Part shown: one piece after another, positions 45,415 to 54,420 of the stretch
How the letters are laid out: every line of letters starts with the position of its first letter
How positions within the stretch are numbered: the stretch's first letter is position 1
Origin: UBA5078 sp051252515
GTDB lineage: Bacteria > Pseudomonadota > Gammaproteobacteria > Pseudomonadales > Pseudohongiellaceae
DNA: 64,000 nucleotides
NCBI GenBank assembly: GCA_051252515.1
Contig: JBPOFS010000006.1
Location: forward strand, 124,001 to 188,000
Reading direction: 5' to 3'
Made by a program: the position numbers and the translations under genes
The notes under the pieces: model-generated
The model's database searches: none
What the model was told of the DNA's origin: nothing
The model's input: the letters and a program-made list of their open reading frames with translations, nothing else

Positions 45415-46724
45415 GGCTTGCGACGATAGGCGGCGGAAGCCGCGTGGGCAGGCAGGAACTCATTAATCGCTAACTCACTCGCCACGCTCGCAAGCTTATT
45501 AGCCCCTTCGGCCGAGCATTGAATAATCGAGCTGCGTTTCTGAAAGTCGTACACTCCCAATGCCGAAAAGAATCGTGCAGTGCCTGATGTCGGCAGCACG
45601 TGGCTAGGCCCGGCGCAGTAATCTCCCAACGCTTCCGCACTGTGCGCGCCCATGAACAAGGCCCCCGCGTGACGAATATGCTCCGCCAATGCTTGCGGGT
45701 CTTGTACTGACAGCTCTAAATGCTCTGGTGCGATGTTATTACTAACCTCAGCGGCCTCTTCGAGACTCTGAGTCAAAATAACAATGCCACGCTGGGTCAG
45801 CGATTTCTCGATGATCTCACGACGCTCCATTGTTGGAAGCAGTCTCTCAATACTCGCCAATACTTGCTCTAAGTACTCGGGCTTATCACTAATCAATATC
45901 GATTGGGCTTGCTCGTCATGTTCGGCTTGCGAGAACAGGTCCATCGCAATCCAATCGGGATCTGTGCTGCCGTCGCAGATGATCGTGAGCTCTGAAGGGC
46001 CTGCAATCATATCGATGCCGACGTCTCCAAATACCATTTTCTTGGCTATTGTCACGTAGATATTGCCAGGGCCCGTAATCTTATCCACCCGAGGAACGCT
46101 CTGCGTCCCATAGGCCAGCGCCCCGATGGCTTGCGCCCCACCCACGGTAAAGACTCGATCAACACCCGCGAGTGACGCTGCAGCGAAGATTAGGTCACCT
46201 CGTTCATCCCACGCGGTAGGCACTGTGGCGATAATCTCTTTAACCCCTGCCACTTGTGCAGGAATGGCGTTCATAAGCATAGACGACGGATAATTGGCTT
46301 TGCCGCCCGGCACGTATATTCCTACTCGATCTAGTGGCGTAACTTTCTGGCCGTACACCGAACCGTCGGCATCTTCATACTGCCAAGAGCCGGTCTTTTG
46401 CTTCTCATGGTAATCACGAATTCGATCAGCCGCTTCTCGCAAGGCAGATGCTTGTTTCTGAGGAAGGCGTTCCAGACTAATCGCCATCTGTTCCTGAGTA
46501 ACAGTGAGCGCTTCCATGGCCTGCACAGCACGCTTATCGAAACGGTTCGTGTACTCGATGACAGCTTGATCGCCGCGAGTACGTACCGCTGACAAGATAT
46601 CAGAGACAACAGCATTGACTTGCGGGTTACCGAGCAAAGACCGGTTCAGCATCTGCTGTAGCGCGGCGTCAAAGCCTTCTTCCCGAGTATCTAGGCGCTT
46701 TATTGGCAAAGCACTTGCCTTCAT
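45411..46724 (-). CDS. hisD: Histidinol dehydrogenase (HisD)
   Basis: Last two oxidation steps of histidine synthesis. 437 residues, full length. Catalytic E-H-D-E-Q and zinc-binding residues, plus N-I-A-P-E-H-L-E and G-P-S-H-V-L-P-T. Start overlaps the hisG stop by 4 bases (ATGA). In Pseudomonas hisC follows; here hisD meets algW head on and hisC is absent. Confidence 0.98.
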   Translation of the reverse strand: MKASALPIKRLDTREEGFDAALQQMLNRSLLGNPQVNAVVSDILSAVRTRGDQAVIEYTNRFDKRAVQAMEALTVTQEQMAISLERLPQKQASALREAADRIRDYHEKQKTGSWQYEDADGSVYGQKVTPLDRVGIYVPGGKANYPSSMLMNAIPAQVAGVKEIIATVPTAWDERGDLIFAAASLAGVDRVFTVGGAQAIGALAYGTQSVPRVDKITGPGNIYVTIAKKMVFGDVGIDMIAGPSELTIICDGSTDPDWIAMDLFSQAEHDEQAQSILISDKPEYLEQVLASIERLLPTMERREIIEKSLTQRGIVILTQSLEEAAEVSNNIAPEHLELSVQDPQALAEHIRHAGALFMGAHSAEALGDYCAGPSHVLPTSGTARFFSALGVYDFQKRSSIIQCSAEGANKLASVASELAINEFLPAHAASAAYRRKP

Positions 46725-47371
46725 GTTCTTTCCTCAACAGCCTCTGCAAGCCTTTGCAGCAAGGGCCGGATGACGGCATGTTTCATTTTCATCGCCGCTT
46801 TATTAACAATCACTCGCGAACTAATCGGCGCTATCAGAGCAAGAGGCTCCAAACCATTGGCCTTCAACGTATTTCCACTGTCGACGATGTCGACAATGAT
46901 GTCGGCTAGCCCCATTGAAGGCGCCAACTCTAACGCCCCATTGAGTTTTATAACGTCGATCTGCACACCCTGCTCTGCGAAATAGCGTTTGGTGATATTC
47001 GAAAATTTAGTGGCTACCTTCATGCGGCCTTGAATCGGCGCTGCCCCCACAGGGGCGGCCGTCATCAAACGACATTTTGCGAGATGCAAATCCAGGGGCT
47101 CGTAAAAATCCTCGCTGCCATGCTCCATCAACAAATCTTTGCCAACCACACCGATATCGGCACTGCCAAACTCAACATAGGTCGGCACGTCAGAGCCACG
47201 AATGACCATAATCTGCACACCAGGAACAGTGGTATCGAAAATAAGTTTACGACTGACATGGATGTCTTCAAGTGGAGCAATACCGGCTTGTAAAAACAAA
47301 GGTAATACTTCATCTAGAATTCGGCCCTTAGTCAGAGCAATAACAATTTTCTGATAGTTCGTTGCAGTCAT
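46721..47371 (-). CDS. hisG: ATP phosphoribosyltransferase, short form (HisG)
   Basis: First enzyme of histidine synthesis. 216 residues: the short HisG without the C-terminal regulatory domain, so it should need HisZ, which is not in this window. Catalytic domain motifs E-F-G-S-A-D-I-G-V-V-G-K-D and the P-loop-like I-V-D-S-G-N-T-L-K are present. Confidence 0.97.
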   Translation of the reverse strand: MTATNYQKIVIALTKGRILDEVLPLFLQAGIAPLEDIHVSRKLIFDTTVPGVQIMVIRGSDVPTYVEFGSADIGVVGKDLLMEHGSEDFYEPLDLHLAKCRLMTAAPVGAAPIQGRMKVATKFSNITKRYFAEQGVQIDVIKLNGALELAPSMGLADIIVDIVDSGNTLKANGLEPLALIAPISSRVIVNKAAMKMKHAVIRPLLQRLAEAVEERT

Positions 47372-47421
47372 ACGTTTTTAAAGCCTGTCGCTAGTTCATT
47401 GATTGCGCCGCAGCGCGCTAA

Positions 47422-48684
47422 TTACGCAGGTACTCGACGAATACGGGCACCAAGCAATTGCAGTTTCTCTTCGATACACTCGTAACCGCGGTCAATATGG
47501 TAGATTCGATCAACAACGGTTTCGTTCTCCGACACTAGCCCTGCAATGATCAAACTCGCCGATGCACGCAAGTCAGTAGCCATCACGGGTGCCCCTTTCA
47601 AAGAGTTAACGCCTTTAACGATCACAGTATTGCCTTCCACAATCATCGAAGCGCCCATACGATTCATTTCATGCACGTGCATGAAGCGGTTTTCGAAGAC
47701 TGTTTCAGTGATTGACCCAGTCCCGCTAGCAATGGCATTAAGGGCAGTGAACTGTGCCTGCATGTCCGTTGGAAATGCTGGATAGGGAGCTGTACGCAAT
47801 GACACCGACTTAGGTCGTTTGCCATGCATGTCTAGTTCAATCCAGTTATCGCCAATACGTAAGTCAGCACCCGCTTCTTCAAGCTTGCTCAATACCGCTT
47901 CTAGGATGTCTGGACGCGTATCTTTCACCTTAATGCGCCCACGAGTGGCCGCCGCGGCGATCAAATAAGTGCCAGTTTCGATTCGATCAGGCATCACGGA
48001 ATAGCTGCAGCCGTGCAGGCTTGTTTTGCCATTAATCACAATCGTATCAGTACCCTGACCATGAATGTCAGCACCCATAGCAATAAGGCAATTAGCAAGA
48101 TCCACGACTTCGGGCTCACGTGCCGCATTTTCGATAACCGTCTGACCATCAGCCAACGTCGCTGCCATCATCACGTTCTCGGTACCGGTAACCGTACACA
48201 TATCCATGAAGATGTGAGCACCCTTCAGGCGACCATCTACAGTAGCGTTGATATAACCGTCTTCCACAACAATATTAGCGCCCATCTTTTGTAGCGCACT
48301 GATATGTAAATTCACAGGGCGGCTACCAATGGCACAACCACCAGGCAATGCCACTTGTGCTTGTCCAAAGTGAGAGAGCAAAGGCCCGAGCACCAATATC
48401 GATGCACGCATGGTCTTTACTAGCTCGTAGGGCGCGTTGAACTGCTTAATCGTCCCCCCATTAATTTCCACATTGAGCTTTTCATCAATGACTGGCTCAA
48501 GCCCCATACACCCCAACAATTCAAGCATCGTGGTGATGTCGTATAAATGCGGCAAATTACAGATCTGCACGGTTTCTCGAGTAAGCAAAGTGGCAGCAAG
48601 AATAGGCAGCGCCGAGTTTTTAGCACCCGCAATACGGATTTCTCCGTTGAGGCTAATCCCTCCATGAATCAATAATTTATCCAT
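47422..48684 (-). CDS. murA: UDP-N-acetylglucosamine 1-carboxyvinyltransferase (MurA)
   Basis: First committed step of peptidoglycan synthesis. 420 residues. Active-site Cys117 in L-P-G-G-C-A-I-G, the residue alkylated by fosfomycin, so normal sensitivity is expected at target level. Sits in the conserved ibaG-murA-hisG-hisD order. Confidence 0.98.
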   Translation of the reverse strand: MDKLLIHGGISLNGEIRIAGAKNSALPILAATLLTRETVQICNLPHLYDITTMLELLGCMGLEPVIDEKLNVEINGGTIKQFNAPYELVKTMRASILVLGPLLSHFGQAQVALPGGCAIGSRPVNLHISALQKMGANIVVEDGYINATVDGRLKGAHIFMDMCTVTGTENVMMAATLADGQTVIENAAREPEVVDLANCLIAMGADIHGQGTDTIVINGKTSLHGCSYSVMPDRIETGTYLIAAAATRGRIKVKDTRPDILEAVLSKLEEAGADLRIGDNWIELDMHGKRPKSVSLRTAPYPAFPTDMQAQFTALNAIASGTGSITETVFENRFMHVHEMNRMGASMIVEGNTVIVKGVNSLKGAPVMATDLRASASLIIAGLVSENETVVDRIYHIDRGYECIEEKLQLLGARIRRVPA

Positions 48685-48714
48685 TTATTTCTCGTTCTAA
48701 AGAATTAGGTAGTG

Positions 48715-48957
48715 TTAGGCCTGAGCGGCTTGTTCTTGGACAGTGAGCAAGCGCATGCTGACAGCATGAATTGCACCTGAGGCGATGTGGGGATTCAAAA
48801 TTTGATACACTTTTTGCTGTCTTTTCACAGGGTTAAGTCCAGAAAACACATCCCCAATCGCTAAGACTTGGAATTTGCCCCCTTCCCCGTTGACGTTAAT
48901 TTCACACTCGGGCAGCTGCGCTATTAGCAACTCTTGAATCTGTCCTGCATCAATCAT
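48715..48957 (-). CDS. ibaG: BolA-family protein IbaG
   Basis: 80 residues. BolA/IbaG fold; the I-H-A-V-S-M-R-L-L-T helix end carries the family His. The glutaredoxin-facing cysteine is C17 (P-E-C-E). IbaG with monothiol glutaredoxins handles iron-sulfur traffic and acid tolerance. Lies between mlaC and murA as in E. coli and Pseudomonas. Confidence 0.93.
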   Translation of the reverse strand: MIDAGQIQELLIAQLPECEINVNGEGGKFQVLAIGDVFSGLNPVKRQQKVYQILNPHIASGAIHAVSMRLLTVQEQAAQA

Positions 48958-48995
48958 TATAAATCCAACCTGTCTTTATTCACGCTTGAAATTTG

Positions 48996-49019
48996 ACCCC
49001 AAGCCAATTGGCTTGGGGT
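48996..49019. terminator. 10-bp palindromic stem-loop between mlaC and ibaG
   Basis: ACCCCAAGCC (48996-49005) pairs exactly with GGCTTGGGGT (49010-49019) around AATT. It starts 9 bases after the mlaC stop on the minus strand. Followed by CAAATTT rather than a T run; a partial terminator or mRNA-end stabiliser. Confidence 0.6.
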
Positions 49020-49028
49020 TTATGTCGA

Positions 49029-49631
49029 TTACTGCCAGTTGTCGATCACCTGATCGATGTCATTGCCATAACGATTCATCAAAGCAGAAAACTGGGTGTA
49101 ATACTGACGACGAAGATTGATGCCACTTAAGTATAGGTTCTTAAGCTTCCACTCGCGGTCTTGATTTAGAAACAGTGTGTATTGCAACTCCACTGTGCTG
49201 TTGTTGGCCGTAATCTGCATACGGACATTGGTATTTTCTTCAGGGTCCGGCGCTGGGCGCCCAGCAGGCAAGAACACTAACTCCTGACCGTCGTACCCTA
49301 CAAGCGCAGCACCGTAGAAACGAGTCAATGTTGCTTTCAGCTTCTCGCCGAAACGGCTGATTTGTTCAGCACTGGCTTGCTCGGAATAACGCGCCATGAC
49401 ACCGATCGCAACTTGATCGAAGTCGACAAAGCGACTTAGCGACTCCTGGATGCCGCCAAAATAGCGGTCTCGGTCCGATTCGAAGAAAGGCTTGAGCTCT
49501 TCCACCGTGCTTAGAAGGTCATTCACTGACTCCCGAGCGGAATCAACAGCAGACACCTCCTCCGCCGCGTGCAGGAAGGGTGCCACTACCGATAATAATG
49601 TGATGGCAAGTATTCGTTTGAATTTAATCAC
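49029..49631 (-). CDS. mlaC: Periplasmic phospholipid-binding protein MlaC
   Basis: 200 residues: signal peptide ending L-H-A-A, then the MlaC/Ttg2D fold with R-Y-F-G-G-I-Q-E-S-L, F-D-Q-V-A-I-G-V-M and the C-terminal I-S/G-x-x-L-R-R-Q-Y-Y-T-Q-F motif. MlaC shuttles lipids between the outer-membrane MlaA complex and the inner-membrane MlaFEDB. Starts with GTG after TAGGAGA. Unusual: mlaB, mlaD, mlaE and mlaF, normally next to it, are not here. Confidence 0.95.
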   Translation of the reverse strand: MIKFKRILAITLLSVVAPFLHAAEEVSAVDSARESVNDLLSTVEELKPFFESDRDRYFGGIQESLSRFVDFDQVAIGVMARYSEQASAEQISRFGEKLKATLTRFYGAALVGYDGQELVFLPAGRPAPDPEENTNVRMQITANNSTVELQYTLFLNQDREWKLKNLYLSGINLRRQYYTQFSALMNRYGNDIDQVIDNWQ

Positions 49632-49800
49632 GTGAGCATTTCTCCTATTTATTCAGTAAACGCTTGTTAAGTGTGCCTGCTAAAACTACTTACGTAGAGT
49701 GGACAATATAGCCTGTTCGCAGCGTTGATAGATGAAGCGTCTCTGCTCTTAGAAAGCTGCGCAGAGTTTACATCAAACCGCTGTCGCAATAAATTACTAC

Positions 49801-49829
49801 TTGCAAACATTAATATTCCTTCGTCTAAT
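49801..49829 (+). promoter_or_regulatory. Putative promoter of the yrbG-kds-lpt operon
   Basis: TTGCAA (49801-49806), 17-base spacer, TCTAAT (49824-49829), 36 bases before the yrbG ATG. The other 170 bases of this divergent gap (49632-49800) show no gene. Confidence 0.45.
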
Positions 49830-49865
49830 TGACCCCCTTCATTTTTTGGCTCTCAATTAGGTCTT

Positions 49866-50822
49866 ATGCTGTTAGACGTTGTTATAGTAATTTTAGGTTT
49901 TATCGGACTCATCTGGGGTGCCGACAAATTCGTTGGTGGTGCATCAGCCATTGCGCGTAATCTAGGGGTTGCCCCCTTCATGATCGGACTCACGATTGTG
50001 GCGTTTGGAACATCCGCACCCGAGTTTTTCTCCTCAGCAGTGGCGGCCTTAGAGCAACAGGCCCCCATAGCGATAGGCAATGCCCTAGGCTCCAATATCT
50101 TCAATATAGGGATTGCACTAGGGATCGCAACTCTTTTACGCCCCATCGCCCCTCCCAAATCTCTTATAAAGAAAGAGCTGCCCGCATTACTGCTTGTTAC
50201 AGTTGTGACCGGGATACTTTTTGCGGACCTCCATCTCGGCTTAGTGGACAGTTTGATTCTAATCGCTGTTCTAGGGTTTCTTGCCTATCGTCTTGTCCGA
50301 CAAGGCCTTAAAAAACAAGATCGTGAAGCCGAAGAAGAAGTTGTAGAGATTCCTGCTGTCAATGGCATTCGAGCAACCCTAATGTTGATTTTCGGGCTTG
50401 TATTGCTCGTAATCGGCGCCGAAGCTCTCATTAGCAGTGCCAGCTCGATAGCAACTTATATGGGGGTCTCCCCTGCCATCATTGGCCTGACAATAGTGGC
50501 ACTCGGAACGAGCTTGCCTGAACTGGCGGCCTGCGTTGCCAGCGTCCTGCGAGGACACACGGATCTTGCCATTGGCAATATCGTTGGCTCTAACATCCTC
50601 AACCTATTAGTGGTACTTCCCTTCCCAGGTCTTCTGGCCGCTGGTGCGATCGAAAGTGAGTTGTTCTATCGCGATTATGCGACAATGCTCGTCATGACCT
50701 TAGTGCTTGCCGGGATCTGTTTCTGGACAGCCAAATCAGGAAGAAAAATGGGCCGAATAAGTGGCGTAGCGTTCATACTCATGTATGTGACGTGGTTCAT
50801 CATCATGTATCAACAGATTTAG
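49866..50822 (+). CDS. yrbG: Calcium/sodium antiporter (YrbG family)
   Basis: 318 residues, about ten membrane helices in two inverted halves. The two alpha repeats are clear: G-L-T-I-V-A-F-G-T-S-A-P-E with G-S-N-I-F-N, and G-L-T-I-V-A-L-G-T-S-L-P-E with G-S-N-I-L-N. Member of the CaCA family. First gene of the kds-lpt operon, as in E. coli. Confidence 0.94.
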   Translation: MLLDVVIVILGFIGLIWGADKFVGGASAIARNLGVAPFMIGLTIVAFGTSAPEFFSSAVAALEQQAPIAIGNALGSNIFNIGIALGIATLLRPIAPPKSLIKKELPALLLVTVVTGILFADLHLGLVDSLILIAVLGFLAYRLVRQGLKKQDREAEEEVVEIPAVNGIRATLMLIFGLVLLVIGAEALISSASSIATYMGVSPAIIGLTIVALGTSLPELAACVASVLRGHTDLAIGNIVGSNILNLLVVLPFPGLLAAGAIESELFYRDYATMLVMTLVLAGICFWTAKSGRKMGRISGVAFILMYVTWFIIMYQQI

Positions 50823-50870
50823 CACTGACACCCATTATCAGCGCTGTCTCTACGCAAAGAAGCGAAAGCA

Positions 50871-51845
50871 ATGAGTGAAGAAAATTTTTTGATCCGCCGC
50901 GCAATACAAACCATTGATATTGAGCACAGAGCAATCGGAGAGCTACGCGAGCGAATCGACAACGCTTTTGTCAAAGCATGCGAATTGATGCTGGCGTGCA
51001 AAGGACGTGTTGTCGTCATTGGCATGGGCAAATCAGGCCTTATCGGCCGTAAGATTGCTGCAACCCTCTCCAGCACAGGCACTCCGGCCATGTTCGTCCA
51101 CCCAGGCGAAGCAAGCCATGGCGATCTTGGTATGATTACCGAGCAAGATGTCGTCATTGCGATCTCCTATTCCGGAACGGCCTCTGAGATCATTACGCTA
51201 CTGCCAACGCTTAAGCGTAAGGGCATCCCCTTGATTAGCCTCACTGGCAATCCAGAGTCAATTCTCGCTACTACCGCCACGGCACATTTAAATGGCTACG
51301 TTAAAGAAGAGGCCTGCCCATTAGGGCTCGCGCCCACTTCCAGCACCACCGTGACGCTGGTGCTTGGCGATGCGCTTGCAATGGCACTGCTTGAGGCCCG
51401 TGGCTTTACGCCAGAAGAGTTTGCCTTTTCGCACCCCGGAGGCAAGCTAGGACGCCGACTTTTACTAAAAGTGAAAGACATCATGCACGCAGGTGATGCA
51501 ATCCCGAAGGTCAGCCCCGAGACGCTACTAAGCAAAGCTCTACTGGAGATATCCCAAAAAGGGCTAGGCATGACGACTGTGATCGATACAACAGGCGCAC
51601 TGTGCGGAGTATTTACAGACGGCGATTTGCGCCGCACGCTTGATTCCGGCAAGGACATCCACAAAACGTTAATCCGAGATGTCATGTCGAGCCAAAGCAA
51701 ACAAATTCAAGAAAACGCACTGGCTACCGAAGCGGTACTAATGATGCAAGAGAATAGCGTCTACTCCCTGATCGTAACCGACGCCTTTGGAGCCTTGCAC
51801 GGAGTAATCCGGATGCACGACCTCTTGCAAGCGAATGTGGTCTAA
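50871..51845 (+). CDS. kdsD: Arabinose-5-phosphate isomerase (KdsD)
   Basis: Turns ribulose 5-phosphate into arabinose 5-phosphate for Kdo. 324 residues: SIS domain (about 35-170, G-M-G-K-S-G and S-Y-S-G-T) and two CBS domains (about 205-320). Upstream of kdsC in the same operon. Confidence 0.97.
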   Translation: MSEENFLIRRAIQTIDIEHRAIGELRERIDNAFVKACELMLACKGRVVVIGMGKSGLIGRKIAATLSSTGTPAMFVHPGEASHGDLGMITEQDVVIAISYSGTASEIITLLPTLKRKGIPLISLTGNPESILATTATAHLNGYVKEEACPLGLAPTSSTTVTLVLGDALAMALLEARGFTPEEFAFSHPGGKLGRRLLLKVKDIMHAGDAIPKVSPETLLSKALLEISQKGLGMTTVIDTTGALCGVFTDGDLRRTLDSGKDIHKTLIRDVMSSQSKQIQENALATEAVLMMQENSVYSLIVTDAFGALHGVIRMHDLLQANVV

Positions 51846-51887
51846 TGGCTATCACTGCGAAGACATTAACCCTGAGGGAGTCGCCTT

Positions 51888-52427
51888 ATGCAATTTAATA
51901 TTGATCCTAGCGATGCTATTGAACGCGCCCGCGCTGTCACTCTCTTATTACTCGATGTTGATGGAGTGCTTACCGCAGGGGAATTGTTTCTCTCCGACAG
52001 CGGAGAAGAGATAAAAGCCTTCAGCACCCTTGATGGCCAAGGAATCAAATTACTCCAACGCCATGGTGTGCAAGTCGGAATTCTCAGCGGCCGCAAGTCG
52101 TCATTACTGACGAAGCGCGCTGAAAACCTTGGCATTGAAATTATCATTCAAGGCCGTGAAGACAAACTCGACGCCTTAGAAGAGTTGTGTAAGAAACAAA
52201 ATTTTCATCCCGACACCATTGCCTATGTGGGCGACGATCTTCCCGACATTCAAGTTCTCAAAGCAGTTAAGCTTGGCTTTGCTGTCAAGAATGCTCACTG
52301 CACCGTTAAGCAAATAGCCCACGTACAAACACAGGCCTCTGGCGGTTTAGGCGCTGTACGAGAAGTCTGTGATTTTATCTTGCAAGCTCAAGGTCTTTAC
52401 GATGACGCCATCGCCCCCTACCTTTGA
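51888..52427 (+). CDS. kdsC: 3-deoxy-D-manno-octulosonate 8-phosphate phosphatase (KdsC)
   Basis: HAD-family phosphatase making free Kdo. 179 residues. Motif I L-D-V-D-G-V-L-T, motif II S-G-R, motif III K with G-D-D-L-P-D. A GAGGGAG site precedes the ATG. Overlaps lptC by 26 bases. Confidence 0.97.
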   Translation: MQFNIDPSDAIERARAVTLLLLDVDGVLTAGELFLSDSGEEIKAFSTLDGQGIKLLQRHGVQVGILSGRKSSLLTKRAENLGIEIIIQGREDKLDALEELCKKQNFHPDTIAYVGDDLPDIQVLKAVKLGFAVKNAHCTVKQIAHVQTQASGGLGAVREVCDFILQAQGLYDDAIAPYL

Positions 52428-53061
52428 GCCAGACAGCCCATCTGAGGCTGGCAAGCTTATCGACTTTAAAACTTTGCTATCCGGACCTCGGTTTTGGCTA
52501 GGCTCAATCGTGATTATTTTGGCATTTTTCGCCGGCCGCAGCGCTCTGGAGCAACGCGCTAATCGTGCACTCTCAGAGGACCAGCAGACCACGACGGCGA
52601 TCCTCTTCGACGCCTACTCCAATGGAGTGACTAGCGTCCTCTACGATAGCGTAGGCGAAATAGAGTACACGCTAGAGGCCAGCAACCAAGTCCATTACCT
52701 GGACAACACTACCGCGCTAAGCGACCCTTATGTGCGACTCTATCAAGGCTCAGGGGTGCGCTGGAATATCGTTGCCAGATCGGGCAAAATCATCTCTGCC
52801 GAAAATGACAACCGAATCGATCGTCTTGACCTTAGCGATGATGTAGAACTCTTTCAGATTGACGCTTTAGGGAATCGCATGACCCTCAACACCAGTTTTC
52901 TGTCACTCTACCCAAGCAGTGAAACCATGAACACTGACCGAGAAGTGACGATGACGACTGACACCTTACGACAAACTGCGCTCGGCATGACGGCCGATTT
53001 ACAGCAAGATACACTGACCTTTCTTTCACAGGTCAAAGGACGATATGAAGTTCAAAATTGA
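52402..53061 (+). CDS. lptC: LPS export protein LptC
   Basis: About 219 residues from the ATG at 52402 (AAGG upstream). An N-terminal cytoplasmic part of about 30 residues, one membrane helix (about 31-48), then the periplasmic beta-jellyroll that takes LPS from LptB2FG and passes it to LptA. The longer frame from 52369 lies wholly in kdsC. Overlaps lptA by 17 bases. Confidence 0.92.
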   Translation: MTPSPPTFEPDSPSEAGKLIDFKTLLSGPRFWLGSIVIILAFFAGRSALEQRANRALSEDQQTTTAILFDAYSNGVTSVLYDSVGEIEYTLEASNQVHYLDNTTALSDPYVRLYQGSGVRWNIVARSGKIISAENDNRIDRLDLSDDVELFQIDALGNRMTLNTSFLSLYPSSETMNTDREVTMTTDTLRQTALGMTADLQQDTLTFLSQVKGRYEVQN

Positions 53062-53551
53062 CAAGAAAAAGCGTATCGCCATTGCGTTTTCATGCCTGTT
53101 TGGCGGCGTAATCAGCGGCATCAGCTTCGCGCAAGATACAGCGAATAACCATGAGTATAGCGCTGAAGGCGAAACCACCATCGAGACCATCAATGGGCTT
53201 CGAGTCATCACGCTTCGAGACAATGTATTCGTTCGCCAAGGGGATATTGAACTCACTGGAGATATCGCCGTACTTGAATACAATCAAAGTAATCAGTTAC
53301 AACAAGTGCGAGTCAATGGCACCCCGGCCAATTTTGAACAGCAGGCCAGCGCGGACGCAGACATCGTGACGGGCAATAGTGAGACTATCAATTATTACGC
53401 AAGCACCGAAGGTGTAGTCGAGTTCATTGGCAGTGCAAACTTCAACCAACCAGGTACCACACTAAGCTGCGCGCAAATACGCCACACCATCACCACTGGC
53501 GCGACTTCCGGCCAGGCTTGTAGTGGCTCTTTAAGCCCGCAGAACAATTGA
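53045..53551 (+). CDS. lptA: LPS transport periplasmic protein LptA
   Basis: 168 residues: basic N terminus, signal peptide ending S-F-A-Q, then the OstA-like jellyroll (Y-S-A-E-G-E..., V-L-E-Y-N-Q-S-N) that forms the bridge to LptD. AAAGGA precedes the ATG. Stop overlaps the lptB ATG (TGATG). Confidence 0.94.
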   Translation: MKFKIDKKKRIAIAFSCLFGGVISGISFAQDTANNHEYSAEGETTIETINGLRVITLRDNVFVRQGDIELTGDIAVLEYNQSNQLQQVRVNGTPANFEQQASADADIVTGNSETINYYASTEGVVEFIGSANFNQPGTTLSCAQIRHTITTGATSGQACSGSLSPQNN

Positions 53552-54276
53552 TGAGCACACTTAAGGCGAGCCATCTGGCTAAAAGTTACAAGGGCCGTCA
53601 TGTCGTTCGCGATGTGTCGATCAGTGTCGACAGCGGGCAAATTGTAGGCTTACTCGGCCCCAATGGCGCCGGCAAAACCACCTGTTTCTATATGGTTGTC
53701 GGGCTTGTACAAGCAGACGCCGGCTCTATACTTCTAGATGACGACGACCTCACTGTCCTACCGATTCACGCAAGAGCGCAGCGCGGCGTAGGGTATTTGC
53801 CACAAGACTCCTCTATTTTCCGCACTCTTACAGTGTCTGAAAATATCATGGCCATTTTAGAGACGCGCAAGAACCTAAACCGAGAACAGCGCCAAGAGAA
53901 GCTCGAAAGCCTCCTACAAGAGTTTCACATCACTCATATTCGCGACAACAAAGGCATGAGCCTCTCAGGAGGCGAGCGCCGACGAACCGAGATTGCCCGT
54001 GCACTAGCCGCGGAACCTCGCTTCATTCTCCTCGATGAACCCTTCGCTGGCGTAGACCCAATCTCAGTGAGCGATATCAAGGACATCATTACTCACCTTA
54101 AGCAAAAAGGGATCGGTGTCCTACTGACCGATCACAACGTGCGTGAGACATTAGATATTTGCGAAAAAGCCTATATCGTCAGCGAAGGCCAGATCATTGC
54201 GGAAGGCACTTCAGCGGAAATTTTGAGCAATCAGAAGGTCCGAGACGTGTATTTAGGACATCAATTTAAAATCTAA
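53551..54276 (+). CDS. lptB: LPS export ABC transporter ATPase LptB
   Basis: 241 residues, one ABC domain: Walker A G-P-N-G-A-G-K-T-T near 38-46, Q-loop, signature L-S-G-G-E-R-R-R and Walker B I-L-L-D-E-P-F. Provides energy to LptFG for LPS extraction. The start is the ATG overlapping the lptA stop. Confidence 0.98.
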   Translation: MSTLKASHLAKSYKGRHVVRDVSISVDSGQIVGLLGPNGAGKTTCFYMVVGLVQADAGSILLDDDDLTVLPIHARAQRGVGYLPQDSSIFRTLTVSENIMAILETRKNLNREQRQEKLESLLQEFHITHIRDNKGMSLSGGERRRTEIARALAAEPRFILLDEPFAGVDPISVSDIKDIITHLKQKGIGVLLTDHNVRETLDICEKAYIVSEGQIIAEGTSAEILSNQKVRDVYLGHQFKI

Positions 54277-54309
54277 TTCAGATTGGGCTTGAAATTTGCT
54301 AGTGACTTA

Positions 54310-54325
54310 CGGCACGATACTTGCT
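54310..54325 (+). promoter_or_regulatory. Sigma-54 type (-24/-12) promoter upstream of rpoN
   Basis: C-GGCAC-GATAC-TTGCT: GG and GC elements are exactly 10 bases apart, matching the consensus TGGCAC-N5-TTGCA at all but the first and last bases. The start would be near 54336, about 85 bases before the rpoN ATG. Suggests autoregulation of rpoN. Other parts of this 144-base gap show no gene. Confidence 0.6.
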
Positions 54326-54420
54326 GTGGGTCATTCATCGGGATATTTATTCCACTGGTCGACCTAGCAACCCTATCGCATCCTTAGAAATAGTAGTCAG
54401 CTTATGAAGTACATATCGCT

